A DNA stretch of 64,000 nucleotides from the NCBI GenBank assembly GCA_002716585.1, contig PBBL01000085.1:1-64000 (forward strand), written 5' to 3'. The stretch's first letter is position 1, and every line of letters starts with the position of its first letter. Of this stretch, positions 7,893 to 16,171 are shown piece after piece. A model generated the notes under the pieces. That model saw only the letters and a program-made list of their open reading frames with translations, was not told where the DNA came from and did not search any database. Source of the stretch: Myxococcales bacterium (GTDB taxonomy: Bacteria > Myxococcota_A > Bradymonadia > Bradymonadales > GCA-2716585). The translations under genes were made by a program, and so were the position numbers.

Positions 7893-8867
7893 GTGGAACA
7901 GGACAACCAGCCAACCCTGAGCATCGGCGCCGTATCCCGCGCCACCGGTATCCCGGTCGAGACGCTTCGCACCTGGGAGCGGCGCTACGGCTACCCTCAA
8001 CCCGAGCGGACCGACGGGCGACACCGCGTCTACCAGGCGAGCACCGTCGATGTCCTCAACCTCGTCGTCAAGGCGCTCTCCATCGGTCACCGCCCCAGCC
8101 GCATCCTCGGCCAGGACAAGGACGCGATCCAGCTCCTGCTCGACACCCACGAGCAGGAGCAGCTCGCGGAGACGCCCGCCGCCGCCATCGCCCCACCGCC
8201 CGTCGAGAGCCGCGACATCTTCTACCTGCCCGCCGAGGCCACCCAGGAGCCCATCCTCACCTGGCTCGGGGCCACCGCCGACATGGACGGCAAGGCGCTG
8301 GAGGCGGGCTTCCGCAGCGCCTGGTCCCAGCTCGGCGCGCTCCAGTTCCTCACCCGACGGCTCCACCCCTTCCTGATGGCCCTCGGCAACGCCTGGGCGC
8401 GCGGCGACATCTCCGTCTCGCACGAGCACTTCGCCTCCGAGCGCATCCGTGACTTCCTCACCTCGATGTGGCGCCCGCTGAGCGATCGCGCCCGCGGCCC
8501 CAGCATCGTGCTCGCCTGCCTCCCCGAGGAGCGGCACGTCCTCGGCCTCCACATCGTGGCCACCCTCACCGCGCTGGGCGGCTGCCAGATCATCTTCCTC
8601 GGCGCCAACGTCCCGCTGGAGGACATCAGCGCCACCGCCACCCAGTGCGGCGCCCCGGCGGTCCTCATCAGCGTCTCGCGCGCCGCCAACACCGAGCGCG
8701 TCGTCAACCAGCTCCGCGAGCTGCAGCGCGACCTCACCGCCGCTGCGGTCGAGCTGGTCGTCGGCGGCATCGGCGCCCCCAGGAACATGCAGGGCATCAC
8801 CATCATGACCGACCTCAACCGCGTCCAGGACTGGACCAACGCCCTCCACAAGCGCGCCTCCGGCTGA
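7893..8867 (+). CDS. MerR-family B12-binding photoreceptor regulator (CarH/CarA-like)
   Basis: This 324-residue protein has a MerR-type winged helix (about residues 8-75: LSIGAVSRATGIPVETLRTWERRYGYPQPERTDGRHRVY). A helical-bundle domain follows, carrying the Wx9EH motif (W168, E178, H179), then a cobalamin-binding Rossmann domain with ERHVLG (E213, H215, G218) as the ExHxxG histidine loop. In CarH/CarA/LitR these parts bind adenosylcobalamin, and light breaks the Co-C bond so the repressor releases DNA. All three signature elements are present, so light-responsive control is a strong inference. The start is GTG with only a weak ribosome site. The gap upstream carries two palindromes that may be its own operators. 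Confidence 0.85.
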   Translation: MEQDNQPTLSIGAVSRATGIPVETLRTWERRYGYPQPERTDGRHRVYQASTVDVLNLVVKALSIGHRPSRILGQDKDAIQLLLDTHEQEQLAETPAAAIAPPPVESRDIFYLPAEATQEPILTWLGATADMDGKALEAGFRSAWSQLGALQFLTRRLHPFLMALGNAWARGDISVSHEHFASERIRDFLTSMWRPLSDRARGPSIVLACLPEERHVLGLHIVATLTALGGCQIIFLGANVPLEDISATATQCGAPAVLISVSRAANTERVVNQLRELQRDLTAAAVELVVGGIGAPRNMQGITIMTDLNRVQDWTNALHKRASG

Positions 8868-8990
8868 ACCGACGCCAACCCCTTGTCGAGAGTGACCCTG
8901 GTGTGACACCATGCCCGCCTGATGCGGCTCCGGCGGCGCAACCCGCCTGGAGCCCGGTCCCCTTTCAACCGAGCTACCGGATCGCACCCC

Positions 8991-10100
8991 ATGTCACTGA
9001 CGTTCGAGCTGCTTCACAAGACCGGCCGCGCCCGCCGCGGTCGGGTCACCACGCCCAACGGCGTCATCGAGACCCCCATCTTCATGCCCGTCGGCACCCT
9101 CGGCGCCATCAAGGGCCTCTCCCCACGCCAGCTTGAGGAGACCGGCGCGCAGATCTGCCTCGCCAACACCTACCACCTCCACCTGCGCCCCGGCGAGGAC
9201 GTCGTCGAGCGCGTCGGGGGGCTCCATGGGTTCATGGGCTGGAAGGGGCCGATCCTGACCGACTCGGGCGGCTTCCAGGTCTTCAGCCTCCCCACCGCCG
9301 AGATGACCGAGGAGGGGGTCCACTTCAAGTGGGAGCACGACGGCCGCAAGGTCTTCCTCTCCCCCGAGCGGTCGATGGAGATCCAGATGACCCTCGGCGC
9401 CGACATCATCATGGCGTTCGACGTCTGCGTCCCCTACCCCTGCGAGCGCGTCGACGCCCACGCGGGCGTCGAGCGCACCCTGCGCTGGCTCGACCGCTGC
9501 GTCGACGCCCACGACCGCGAGGGGCAGGTGCTGTTCGGGATCGTGCAGGGCTCGACCTGGAGCGACCTGCGCAAGCGGTCGGCGATCGAGACCTCCAAGC
9601 GCGACCTCCCCGGCATCGCCATCGGCGGCGTGAGCGTCGGCGAGGGCCACGACCTGATGATGAAGGCGGTGGACGACGCCGAGCCGTACCTGCCGGAGGA
9701 CCGCCCCCGCTACCTGATGGGCGTCGGCTACCCCAACGACATCATCGAGGCGATCGCCCGCGGCATCGACATGTTCGACTGCGTCCTCCCCACCCGGCTC
9801 GCCCGCTCGGGCATCGTCTTCACCCGGGTCGGCTCCTACCGCGTCACCAACAAGCGCTACCGCCGCGACCGCTACCCGCTCGACACGGACAGCGACTGCT
9901 ACACCTGCTCAAACTTCAGCCGCCTCTACATACACCACCTGCTGCGGGCCAACGAGATCCTCGGCACCACGCTGATGACGCTGCACAACGTGCACTTCTA
10001 CCTCAAGCTCGTCCAGCTCGCCCGGGAGGCGATCGAGGAGGATCGCTTCGAGGCCTTCCGCCGCGACTTCCACGACACCTACAAGGTCCACAACGCCTAA
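8991..10100 (+). CDS. tgt: Queuine/preQ1 tRNA-ribosyltransferase
   Basis: This 369-residue protein exchanges guanine-34 for preQ1 in GUN-anticodon tRNAs. Family signatures are clear: LTDSGGFQVFSLP with the nucleophile-region Asp, GIVQGSTWSDLRKRS, GGVSVGE, YLMGVGYPNDIIEAIARGIDMFDCVLPTRLARSG, and the C-terminal zinc site. The zinc site reads S301-D-C303-Y-T-C306 with H332. The spacing matches the canonical CxCxxC...H exactly, but the first Cys is Ser, which is unusual. The ATG at 8991 is chosen over an in-frame one at 8922 because the extra 23 residues are Arg/Pro-rich and unlike the family. It converges on the glycosyltransferase gene with a 4-bp overlap of the two coding ends. Confidence 0.93.
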   Translation: MSLTFELLHKTGRARRGRVTTPNGVIETPIFMPVGTLGAIKGLSPRQLEETGAQICLANTYHLHLRPGEDVVERVGGLHGFMGWKGPILTDSGGFQVFSLPTAEMTEEGVHFKWEHDGRKVFLSPERSMEIQMTLGADIIMAFDVCVPYPCERVDAHAGVERTLRWLDRCVDAHDREGQVLFGIVQGSTWSDLRKRSAIETSKRDLPGIAIGGVSVGEGHDLMMKAVDDAEPYLPEDRPRYLMGVGYPNDIIEAIARGIDMFDCVLPTRLARSGIVFTRVGSYRVTNKRYRRDRYPLDTDSDCYTCSNFSRLYIHHLLRANEILGTTLMTLHNVHFYLKLVQLAREAIEEDRFEAFRRDFHDTYKVHNA

Positions 10101-11359
10101 CCCGCCCGCGCGATCGCCTCCCGGATCGCCCGCGCCGCCACCACCGCCCCCGACTCCTCCTGCGCCACCGCCCTCGCCAGCGCCCTGGCCCGCTCCTCGA
10201 CCGCGTCGTCCCGGTCGAGCGCGTCGAGCAGCTTCGCGAGGCGCTTCGCCCGGATCCGCTTCGGGGCGCACCGGGCGCCCACCCCGAGCAGCTCGGCGCG
10301 CCAGGCGTTGTCGTACTGGTCCGTCCCCTGCGGCAGCACGAGCTGCGGCCGCCCCGCCGCCACCGACTCCGCCAGCGAGCCGATCCCGCCATGGTGCACG
10401 ATCACCCGCGCCCTCGGGAACAGCGACGTGTAGGGCGCGTAGGGCACCACGCACAGCCGCTCCTCGTCGGTCGGGACGCTCCCCTCTGGCGCCCCGACGA
10501 GGACCGCGCGCCACCCGAGCCGCTCGCAGGCGCGCCACACCTCCGCGTAGATGTTGGGGAACAGCGGCGGCAGCGCCGAGCCCATCCCCAGCACCAGCGG
10601 CGCCTCGCCCGCCTCCAGGAACGCCTCCACCTTCGCGTCCAGCGGCGGCGGCGGCCTGGTCGGGTAGGACTCGGGGAACCCGCAGATCACGCTCTGGGGC
10701 GGGTCGTCCTCGGCTGGGCCGCGCACCGCCGGGGACCACATCCCCAGGTTCAGCGCCGCCCCCCGGAGCGACCAGAAGTAGCGGTGCTTGACCTTCGGCA
10801 GCCCGTGCTCGTGGGCGAAGCGATCCAGATCCGGCCCGAACCCGCCGTTGAGCATCCACCGCAGCGGCCCCTCCACCCCCCACCGCCGCATCCAGCGCGG
10901 CGGCTCCAGCCCCGTCGCCTGCGGCGGGTCGTCGCCCGAGAACCAGGTCAGCGGCGCCAGCGACACCATCGACCAGGGCGCCTTGAGCTTCTCGGCGGCC
11001 ATCGCCCCGCCGAAGCACCACGGGTGGTTGACGATCATCGCCGGGCGCCCCGCGCCCCTCGCCCCCACCTCCGCCATGATCGCGTCGTAGAACTTCGCCA
11101 CCAGCGGCTCGAACACCTCCCTCCAGATCCGGATCGGCCCCAGGTGGGGGTGGCGCAGCCGCTCGTTGCGGACGATCGCCTCCGGGTCGATCCGCTCCCC
11201 CCCCCCGCGCCACCCAACCCCCGCCGACCTCACCTTCTCCTCAAAGAAGGGGTTGCTGAAGAACACCACCTTCGCCCCGCCCTGCTTGAGCTGCCGGGCG
11301 ATCGACAGCAGCGGCCTCACGTCGCCGTAGGTCCCGAACACCGTCATGAACACGCGCAT
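10097..11359 (-). CDS. UDP-glycosyltransferase (GT1, MGT/sterol-glucosyltransferase type)
   Basis: This 420-residue GT-B enzyme has an N-terminal MRVFMTVFGTYGDVRPLLSIARQLKQGG acceptor-domain start. It also has the C-terminal donor-binding signature HHGGIGSLAESVAAGRPQLVLPQGTDQYDNAWRAELLGVG (about residues 322-361), typical of macrolide/sterol/flavonoid UGTs. It likely transfers a sugar from a UDP-sugar to a small hydrophobic acceptor in the cytoplasm; the acceptor cannot be told. AAGGAGG precedes the ATG at 11359. Its 3' end overlaps tgt by 4 bp (convergent). A repeat element lies immediately upstream, at 11380-11532. Confidence 0.88.
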   Translation of the reverse strand: MRVFMTVFGTYGDVRPLLSIARQLKQGGAKVVFFSNPFFEEKVRSAGVGWRGGGERIDPEAIVRNERLRHPHLGPIRIWREVFEPLVAKFYDAIMAEVGARGAGRPAMIVNHPWCFGGAMAAEKLKAPWSMVSLAPLTWFSGDDPPQATGLEPPRWMRRWGVEGPLRWMLNGGFGPDLDRFAHEHGLPKVKHRYFWSLRGAALNLGMWSPAVRGPAEDDPPQSVICGFPESYPTRPPPPLDAKVEAFLEAGEAPLVLGMGSALPPLFPNIYAEVWRACERLGWRAVLVGAPEGSVPTDEERLCVVPYAPYTSLFPRARVIVHHGGIGSLAESVAAGRPQLVLPQGTDQYDNAWRAELLGVGARCAPKRIRAKRLAKLLDALDRDDAVEERARALARAVAQEESGAVVAARAIREAIARAG

Positions 11360-11379
11360 CGCCCCTCCTTATATGAACT

Positions 11380-11532
11380 GGTGTAGAAAGGCCGTGCGAT
11401 GAACTCGATTATACCGAAGGGCCACGCGATGAACTCCGCTTCGCTGCGTTCATCTGCGTAACGCTGCTTCGCAGCTGCCCTTCTCGCTCCGTTCATCTAC
11501 ACACCGCTGCTTCGCAGCTACCTTTCTACACC
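11380..11532. repeat. Composite inverted/tandem repeat element
   Basis: The element is bounded by perfect 12-bp inverted repeats, GGTGTAGAAAGG (11380-11391) and CCTTTCTACACC (11521-11532). Its right half holds two degenerate direct copies of about 42 bp. Each begins CGTTCATCT and contains the hairpin word GCTGCTTCGCAGC, then a pyrimidine-rich tail. The left half carries GCGATGAACTC twice, the reverse orientation of the GTTCATC words. It fills the gap between the glycosyltransferase and ridA and encodes nothing recognisable. It resembles a non-coding palindromic repeat of the MITE or REP kind, but no transposase is near. Confidence 0.65.
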
Positions 11533-11540
11533 CGTTTACC

Positions 11541-11933
11541 TCAGACGTCGGTGGGGAAGGCGGCGATGGCGTCGATCTCGATCAGGACGTTGCGCGGCAG
11601 GCGGCTGACCTCGACGGTCGAGCGCGCCGGGGGGTTCTCGGGGAAGTACTCGGCGTAGATGTCGTTGACCAGCGAGAAGTCGTTCATGTTGGCCAGGTAG
11701 ATGGTGATCTTGACGACGTTGTCGAAGCTGAGGTTGGCCGCTTCGAGCACGGCGTGGATGTTCTCCATGACCTGCTTGGTCTGCTCCTCGACCGCGCCCT
11801 GGAGCAGGACGTTGGTCTCGGGGTCGATGGCGATCTGGCCGGAGAGGAAGAGCAGGTTGCCGAAGCCGACCGCCTGGCTGTAGGGGCCGATCGCCTGAGG
11901 GGCGCGCTCGGTCGAGATGATGTACTTGTCCAT
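11541..11933 (-). CDS. ridA: RidA family enamine/imine deaminase
   Basis: This 130-residue protein has the length and signatures of RidA/YjgF/UK114: STERAPQAIGPYSQAVGFGNLLFLSGQIAIDP at the N-terminus, then EEQTKQVMENIHAVLEAANLSFDNVVKITIYLANMNDF. It ends with RSTVEVSRLPRNVLIEIDAIA, where the conserved Arg of SRLPRN contacts the substrate. RidA hydrolyses reactive 2-aminoacrylate and other imines made by PLP enzymes. It lies 36 bp downstream of the lysine 2,3-aminomutase gene (a PLP/radical SAM enzyme) on the same strand, a common and sensible pairing. GGAGG precedes the ATG at 11933. Confidence 0.93.
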   Translation of the reverse strand: MDKYIISTERAPQAIGPYSQAVGFGNLLFLSGQIAIDPETNVLLQGAVEEQTKQVMENIHAVLEAANLSFDNVVKITIYLANMNDFSLVNDIYAEYFPENPPARSTVEVSRLPRNVLIEIDAIAAFPTDV

Positions 11934-11969
11934 CGAAAAACCTCCGTGGGTGTGGGTGCGGGCTGCGGT

Positions 11970-13085
11970 TCAGCCCTCGGGGACGTCGTAGAAGCGGTAC
12001 AGGTCGCCCTGGTAGTTGCGGAACGTCACCCATGGGCCGTCGCGCCCTTGCAGGTACTCGGGCAGGAGGCTGATCTTGCCCCCTCCGCCCGGCAGATCCA
12101 CGACGAAGTGGGGGACGGCCATGCCCGAGCAGTGACCGCGCAGGCGGTCGATGATCTTCAAACCTGTCGAGAGCGGCGTGCGCAGGTGGGTGATGCCCTG
12201 CGCCATGTCGCACTGGAACATGTAATAGGGGCGGCAGCGCTGCCGCAGCAACCATCGGTTGAGGGTCACCACCAGCTCGGGGTCGTCGTTGACCCCGCGC
12301 AGCAGCACCATCTGGTTGCCGAGGACGCACCCGGCGTCGGCGAGCAGGTTCAGCGCCCGCGCCGCCTCCGGGGTGCACTCGCGCGGGTGGTTGAAGTGGG
12401 TGTGGACGTAGACGGGGCGGTGGCGCCGGAGCACCTCCGCCAGCGCCGGGGTGATCCGCTGGGGCAGCGTGACCGGGTTGCGGGTGCCGATCCGCACCAG
12501 GTCGACGTGCTCGATCGCCAGCAGCCGCTCCAGGATCATGTCCAGGCGCGCGTCGGAGAGCGACAGCGGGTCGCCGCCGGAGAGGAGCACGTCGCGCACC
12601 GCCGGGGTGCGCGCGATGTAGGCGATCCCCTCCTCGATCTGGCGGAGCGCCGCCGCCGTGGTCGGGTCGGAGACCTTGCGCTTGCGGGTGCAGTGGCGGC
12701 AGTAGACCGGGCAGTGGTGGATGACGTAGAAGAGCACCCGATCCGGGTAGCGGTGGGTGATGCCGGGCACCGGCATGTGCTGCTCCTCGGCGAGCGGGTC
12801 GCGGTGCTCGAAGTCGAACACCTCCAGCTCGCCGAGCTGGGGGATCGCCTGCTGGCGGATCGGGCAGCTCGGATCGTCCGGGTCGATCAGCGACGCGTAG
12901 TAGGGCGTGATCGAGACCCGGAAGGAGGCGGCGCTGGCCTCGAAGGCGCGGCGCTCCTCGGGGGTGAGGCGGAAGGCGGCCTCCAACTCGGGCAGGCGCG
13001 TCAGGCGGTTCTGTTGCTGCCAGGTCCAGTCGTTCCACGTGTGCTCGGGGACGTGGGCCCAGCGTTCGGGTCGGGGTGGGTTCAT
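11970..13085 (-). CDS. kamA: L-lysine 2,3-aminomutase (radical SAM)
   Basis: This protein of about 371 residues converts L-lysine to L-beta-lysine using a [4Fe-4S] cluster, S-adenosylmethionine and PLP. The radical SAM triad is CPVYCRHC (C125, C129, C132), followed by the family motifs DVLLSGGDPLSLSD, RIGTRNPVTLPQRIT, THFNHPREC and the PLP-Lys region near GKISLLPEY. The N-terminal WNDWTWQQQNRLT matches KamA/EpmB-type proteins. At about 370 residues it is shorter than clostridial KamA, so an EF-P-lysylation type (EpmB) role is an alternative. No EF-P gene is nearby, and RidA next door favours free-lysine metabolism. ATG at 13085 is used; a TTG at 13106 would overlap the upstream stop. Neither has a strong ribosome site. 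Confidence 0.87.
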   Translation of the reverse strand: MNPPRPERWAHVPEHTWNDWTWQQQNRLTRLPELEAAFRLTPEERRAFEASAASFRVSITPYYASLIDPDDPSCPIRQQAIPQLGELEVFDFEHRDPLAEEQHMPVPGITHRYPDRVLFYVIHHCPVYCRHCTRKRKVSDPTTAAALRQIEEGIAYIARTPAVRDVLLSGGDPLSLSDARLDMILERLLAIEHVDLVRIGTRNPVTLPQRITPALAEVLRRHRPVYVHTHFNHPRECTPEAARALNLLADAGCVLGNQMVLLRGVNDDPELVVTLNRWLLRQRCRPYYMFQCDMAQGITHLRTPLSTGLKIIDRLRGHCSGMAVPHFVVDLPGGGGKISLLPEYLQGRDGPWVTFRNYQGDLYRFYDVPEG

Positions 13086-13102
13086 GGGGGTCCGTGGTCG
13101 GT

Positions 13103-14821
13103 TCAAGGAGCTGGGTAGGCGCAGCGGAGGCCGACGTCGCTGCGGCGCGTCGAGGTCGTGGCGGAGAGGCGGTGGGTGGTGCGCAGCTCCAGCGGGCTGG
13201 AGACCCAGGAGCCGCCGCGCGCCGTGGCGGTGTTGGCGTCGTCGCCCTCATCGGGCTGGACCCACTCATACACATTGCCCGCCATGTCCATCACCCCGAA
13301 CGGCGACGTCCCCTTCGGGTAGCGGCCCGCCGGGGCGGGCAGCTCCTCGCCGTCCAGCTCCCCGGTGATGGGGGCGCGCATGACGTCGCGCTCGGCCCAG
13401 TTGGCGAGGGCGGGCGCCCAGTTGGTCCCCCACGGGAAGAGGTAGGCGTCCTTGCCGCGGGCGGCCTTCTCCCACTGATCCTGGGTCGGGAGGGCGCCCT
13501 TGGCCCAGGCGCAGTAGGCGGCGGCCTCATCGCGGGTGACGCAGACCACCGGTCGGTCGGGTCGCTTGAGCTTGTTGGAGACTCGCCCGAAGGGCTTGAG
13601 CCCCTGCACGGTCCAGTTGCTGCACTTGGCGTAGTTGATCCGGGCGCAGCCCTTCGCCTCCTCGCAGGCCTCCCAGTCGGCGTTGGTGACCTCGTGGGTG
13701 TCGATGTCGAACGCCTCAAGCTCGATCGTCTTCTGTGGGTACTCACCCTTGAGGGCGATCTCCTCCTTGCACTCGGTGTCGGGCTCCTTGGCGGTCTTCT
13801 TGCACAGCTCGGCGAACATCAGCCGGTAGTCGTTGGAGAGGCCCCGCAGGAAGGGGCCGCTGGGGATCGTGAGCCGCGTCGGGGTGTCCTCGCCAGCCTC
13901 CTCGTTGATCGCCTCCTCGCCGCCCTCCGGGTCGAGGACGTTCTGAGCGCGGATCAGGACCCCCGCCCCGATGCCGGTGACGAGGATCCCGATGAGGATC
14001 CCGACCAGCATGCCAGGGACGAAGGTGTTGAACGGGTTGGTCGAGGGGGGCGGCGTCGGGGGCGTGGCGGGCAACGGCGCGGTCTCGGGGCGCGCGGTGG
14101 TGACGGGCTTGAGCTCGTCGGCGGTGATCGGGGCGCTCGTCTGGCGCTGGAGCGCCTCCAGCGTGACCGTGGCGCGGGGGTCGTCGTCCTCCTCCTCCGC
14201 GCTCGCCTCGGGGGGGTCACTCGCTGGGTCATCGGGTTTGTCCGCGGCGGCGGCGGTGGCCGCCGCCGCGAGCAGCTCTTTTTTGACGGCGGGCAGGCCC
14301 TCGACGAGGGTGTTGCGGGGCTGACGCCCACTGGCGGAGGCGTCCTGACGGACGCGGAGCTGGAGGCGGCTGGCGTTCTGGAGGGCGTCTTCGATGGGGG
14401 AGGAGGTCTCGTCGCCGCTGCGCTGGATGGCGTCCTGGATCTTCCGGGTCAGCCAGGGGTCTTCGAGGTCGGTGTCCTCGTCGGAGCGCTGGGGCGAGGA
14501 GGAGGCTCCAGGGCTGGGGTCCAGCTTGCCCGAGAGGGCGGCGGTGCGGATGGGGATCTTGTCGCTGCTGAGTGAGACGCGCGACAGCTCAAGCTGGGTC
14601 GCCCGGTGGGTCATGGGGCTGGAGGAGGGCTCGCCCGGCCCCTCCTCCAGGGTCTCCCGCTCGGTGGTTGCGTCTTCGGAGACCTCCGGGTCGCTGTCCT
14701 TGGGCGCGTCGGCGTCAGCCTCGGGCGCAGCGGCGGAGATGTCGCCGAGGGGGCGACCGCAGCGCCCGCAGTGCTCGTCGCTGTCTTCGTTCTCGAATGA
14801 GCAGGTCGGGCAGGTGATCAT
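13103..14821 (-). CDS. Zinc-ribbon membrane protein with SUMF1/FGE-type domain
   Basis: This 572-residue protein starts with a zinc ribbon (C4, C7, C18, C21). A long acidic low-complexity cytoplasmic region follows, with one membrane segment at about residues 268-290 (GMLVGILIGILVTGIGAGVLI). A C-terminal formylglycine-generating-enzyme-like (SUMF1) domain comes last: EAFDIDTHEVTNADWEACEEAKGC, RPVVCVTRDEAAAYCAWAKGALPTQDQWEKAARG, SPFGVMDMAGNVYEWV and ATARGGSWVSS. The catalytic Cys pair of true FGE is not evident, so a binding or other role of the fold is likelier. The fold would lie outside the inner membrane. KamA starts right at its end, so the genes may be co-transcribed. Confidence 0.82.
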   Translation of the reverse strand: MITCPTCSFENEDSDEHCGRCGRPLGDISAAAPEADADAPKDSDPEVSEDATTERETLEEGPGEPSSSPMTHRATQLELSRVSLSSDKIPIRTAALSGKLDPSPGASSSPQRSDEDTDLEDPWLTRKIQDAIQRSGDETSSPIEDALQNASRLQLRVRQDASASGRQPRNTLVEGLPAVKKELLAAAATAAAADKPDDPASDPPEASAEEEDDDPRATVTLEALQRQTSAPITADELKPVTTARPETAPLPATPPTPPPSTNPFNTFVPGMLVGILIGILVTGIGAGVLIRAQNVLDPEGGEEAINEEAGEDTPTRLTIPSGPFLRGLSNDYRLMFAELCKKTAKEPDTECKEEIALKGEYPQKTIELEAFDIDTHEVTNADWEACEEAKGCARINYAKCSNWTVQGLKPFGRVSNKLKRPDRPVVCVTRDEAAAYCAWAKGALPTQDQWEKAARGKDAYLFPWGTNWAPALANWAERDVMRAPITGELDGEELPAPAGRYPKGTSPFGVMDMAGNVYEWVQPDEGDDANTATARGGSWVSSPLELRTTHRLSATTSTRRSDVGLRCAYPAP

Positions 14822-15088
14822 CGTCTCTCAGGCCGTTGGCGGTGAAGGACGCAGGTTCGGGCGTTGGCCTCGTGGCAGCAGTCCGTGGAGGCGATCGTGG
14901 GCGAGCTTAACCACAACGGTCGGACGCGGTCAACACGTTGTGGGTGAGGAACGTTGACAGGTCGGGCGGACGGGGCCTATCATCCGTCGCCACGAGGATG
15001 TCCAACGCAGCGTCAAGGTCGAATCGCCGGGCTGTCAGGTCATCAGGACATCAACTCCAGCTGCACTTCACAGACGAGGCTGCAAAGC

Positions 15089-15760
15089 ATGAAGCGACAC
15101 TTGATCACGTGTATCCTGATGGTATCGGCCCTGTCCCTGGCCGCGGTGGGTTGTAAGGACGACAAGCCCGCGGACAAGCCCGCGTCCACGACGCCGGAGA
15201 AGAAGCCGGAGGCGAAGAAGGAGCCGGAGGCGAAGAAGGAGCCGGAGGCGAAGAAGGAGCCCGAGGCGAAGAAGGAGCCGGAGAAGAAGGACGACGGCGC
15301 GGTGGCCAAGCCGGACGGTGAGGGCGGCCAGGTCGTGATGAGCGAGCTGTACAAGGTCAAGTTCACGGTCCCCGAGGGGTGGACGGTCGAGAAGTCCCCG
15401 ACCAGCATCTCGGCGACGAGCCCGGATAAGAAGGTGGTGATGATCATCGCTGGTTCGGAGAGCCAGGACCTGGTGGAGGCGGCGCTCAACGATCTGAAGA
15501 AGAACCTCAAGTTCAAGGACCTCAAGATCGAGAAGCAGGGCACGACGACCATCAACGGTCTGCTTGGCCTGCGCGGCGAGGGCGACGCCGTGGTGGTCTA
15601 CGAGGAGGAGGAGAACCGCGAGCAGGACGTTCACTTCGTCGGGTTCTCTTCGAAGGTGGACAGCAAGGCGATCACCGCGCTTTTGTTCACGGACAAGGAA
15701 ACCTACGAGAAGCACATGGCGATGATCGAAGGGGTGCTGAGTACCCTGGACAAGATGTGA
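15089..15760 (+). CDS. Lipoprotein with EPEAKK tandem repeats
   Basis: This 223-residue protein has a lipobox AVGC (lipidated Cys22). A charged stalk contains four tandem six-residue EPEAKK-type repeats (18-bp DNA units, about 15206-15290). A C-terminal globular domain begins YKVKFTVPEGWTVEKSPTSISATSPDKK. That domain resembles the small alpha/beta fold seen in many secreted 'PsbP-like/DUF1795' proteins, but I cannot assign it firmly. The stalk probably spans the periplasm or crosses peptidoglycan. GAGG lies about 10 bp upstream of the ATG. The repeat array is likely to vary in copy number between strains. Confidence 0.75.
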   Translation: MKRHLITCILMVSALSLAAVGCKDDKPADKPASTTPEKKPEAKKEPEAKKEPEAKKEPEAKKEPEKKDDGAVAKPDGEGGQVVMSELYKVKFTVPEGWTVEKSPTSISATSPDKKVVMIIAGSESQDLVEAALNDLKKNLKFKDLKIEKQGTTTINGLLGLRGEGDAVVVYEEEENREQDVHFVGFSSKVDSKAITALLFTDKETYEKHMAMIEGVLSTLDKM

Positions 15761-16171
15761 TCGTCGCGGGGCGCTCAACTGCGTTTCTGAGTCGTTCAGC
15801 GCGGTGTTCGAGCCATTTTCCAGGGTGGCTCCGCGGCAAGCCCCGAGGTCCTGAAAAAGGGCTGAACAAAAAAATGAACCCCCGCCTTGACGGAATGTCT
15901 TGACATTGGTGGGGGGGACTCGTAGGTTTAGTCCCGTCATAACGGGACTGCGTACGATTCACCTCGCACCTGTCATGATACCTGCCTGGAACATGTTCAG
16001 GTATGCCGTAGGTTTTCAAACCCAGTGATCTCATCTGGGTCAGAACGAACGTCTTTTAGGTATCTGGCGGGCGACGGTTCATCCTCGGGGTGATCGCCCA
16101 ACCTGTGTGAATCAACACGCTGTGCGCCAGGGCCGACGTGCTCGGGCAGCAGGGGATAGGCGCAAGGGAAC
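15761..16171. other. 411-bp gene-free leader upstream of dnaB
   Basis: No ORF is supported. The region contains a good promoter at 15900-15928 and at least four inverted repeats downstream of it: AGTCCCG/CGGGACT (15930-15949); ATACCTG...CAGGTAT around the palindrome GAACATGTTC (about 15980-16007); ACCCAG...CTGGGT (about 16020-16040); and GGGCGA...TCGCCC (about 16070-16100). If transcription starts near 15935, the dnaB message has a leader of about 235 nt that can fold into several stems. Confidence 0.5.
15900..15928 (+). promoter_or_regulatory. Sigma-70 promoter upstream of dnaB
   Basis: A perfect -35 box TTGACA (15900-15905) and a -10 TAGGTT (15923-15928) are separated by exactly 17 bp. A perfect 7-bp inverted repeat (AGTCCCG/CGGGACT, 15930-15949) sits where transcription would begin. 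It could be an operator or the first hairpin of the transcript. Confidence 0.6.

Noticed and set aside
13086-13106. TTG at 13106 as the kamA start
   Set aside because: It overlaps the upstream stop in the style of coupled genes but has no ribosome site. The added residues are not family-like, so ATG 13085 was preferred with some doubt.
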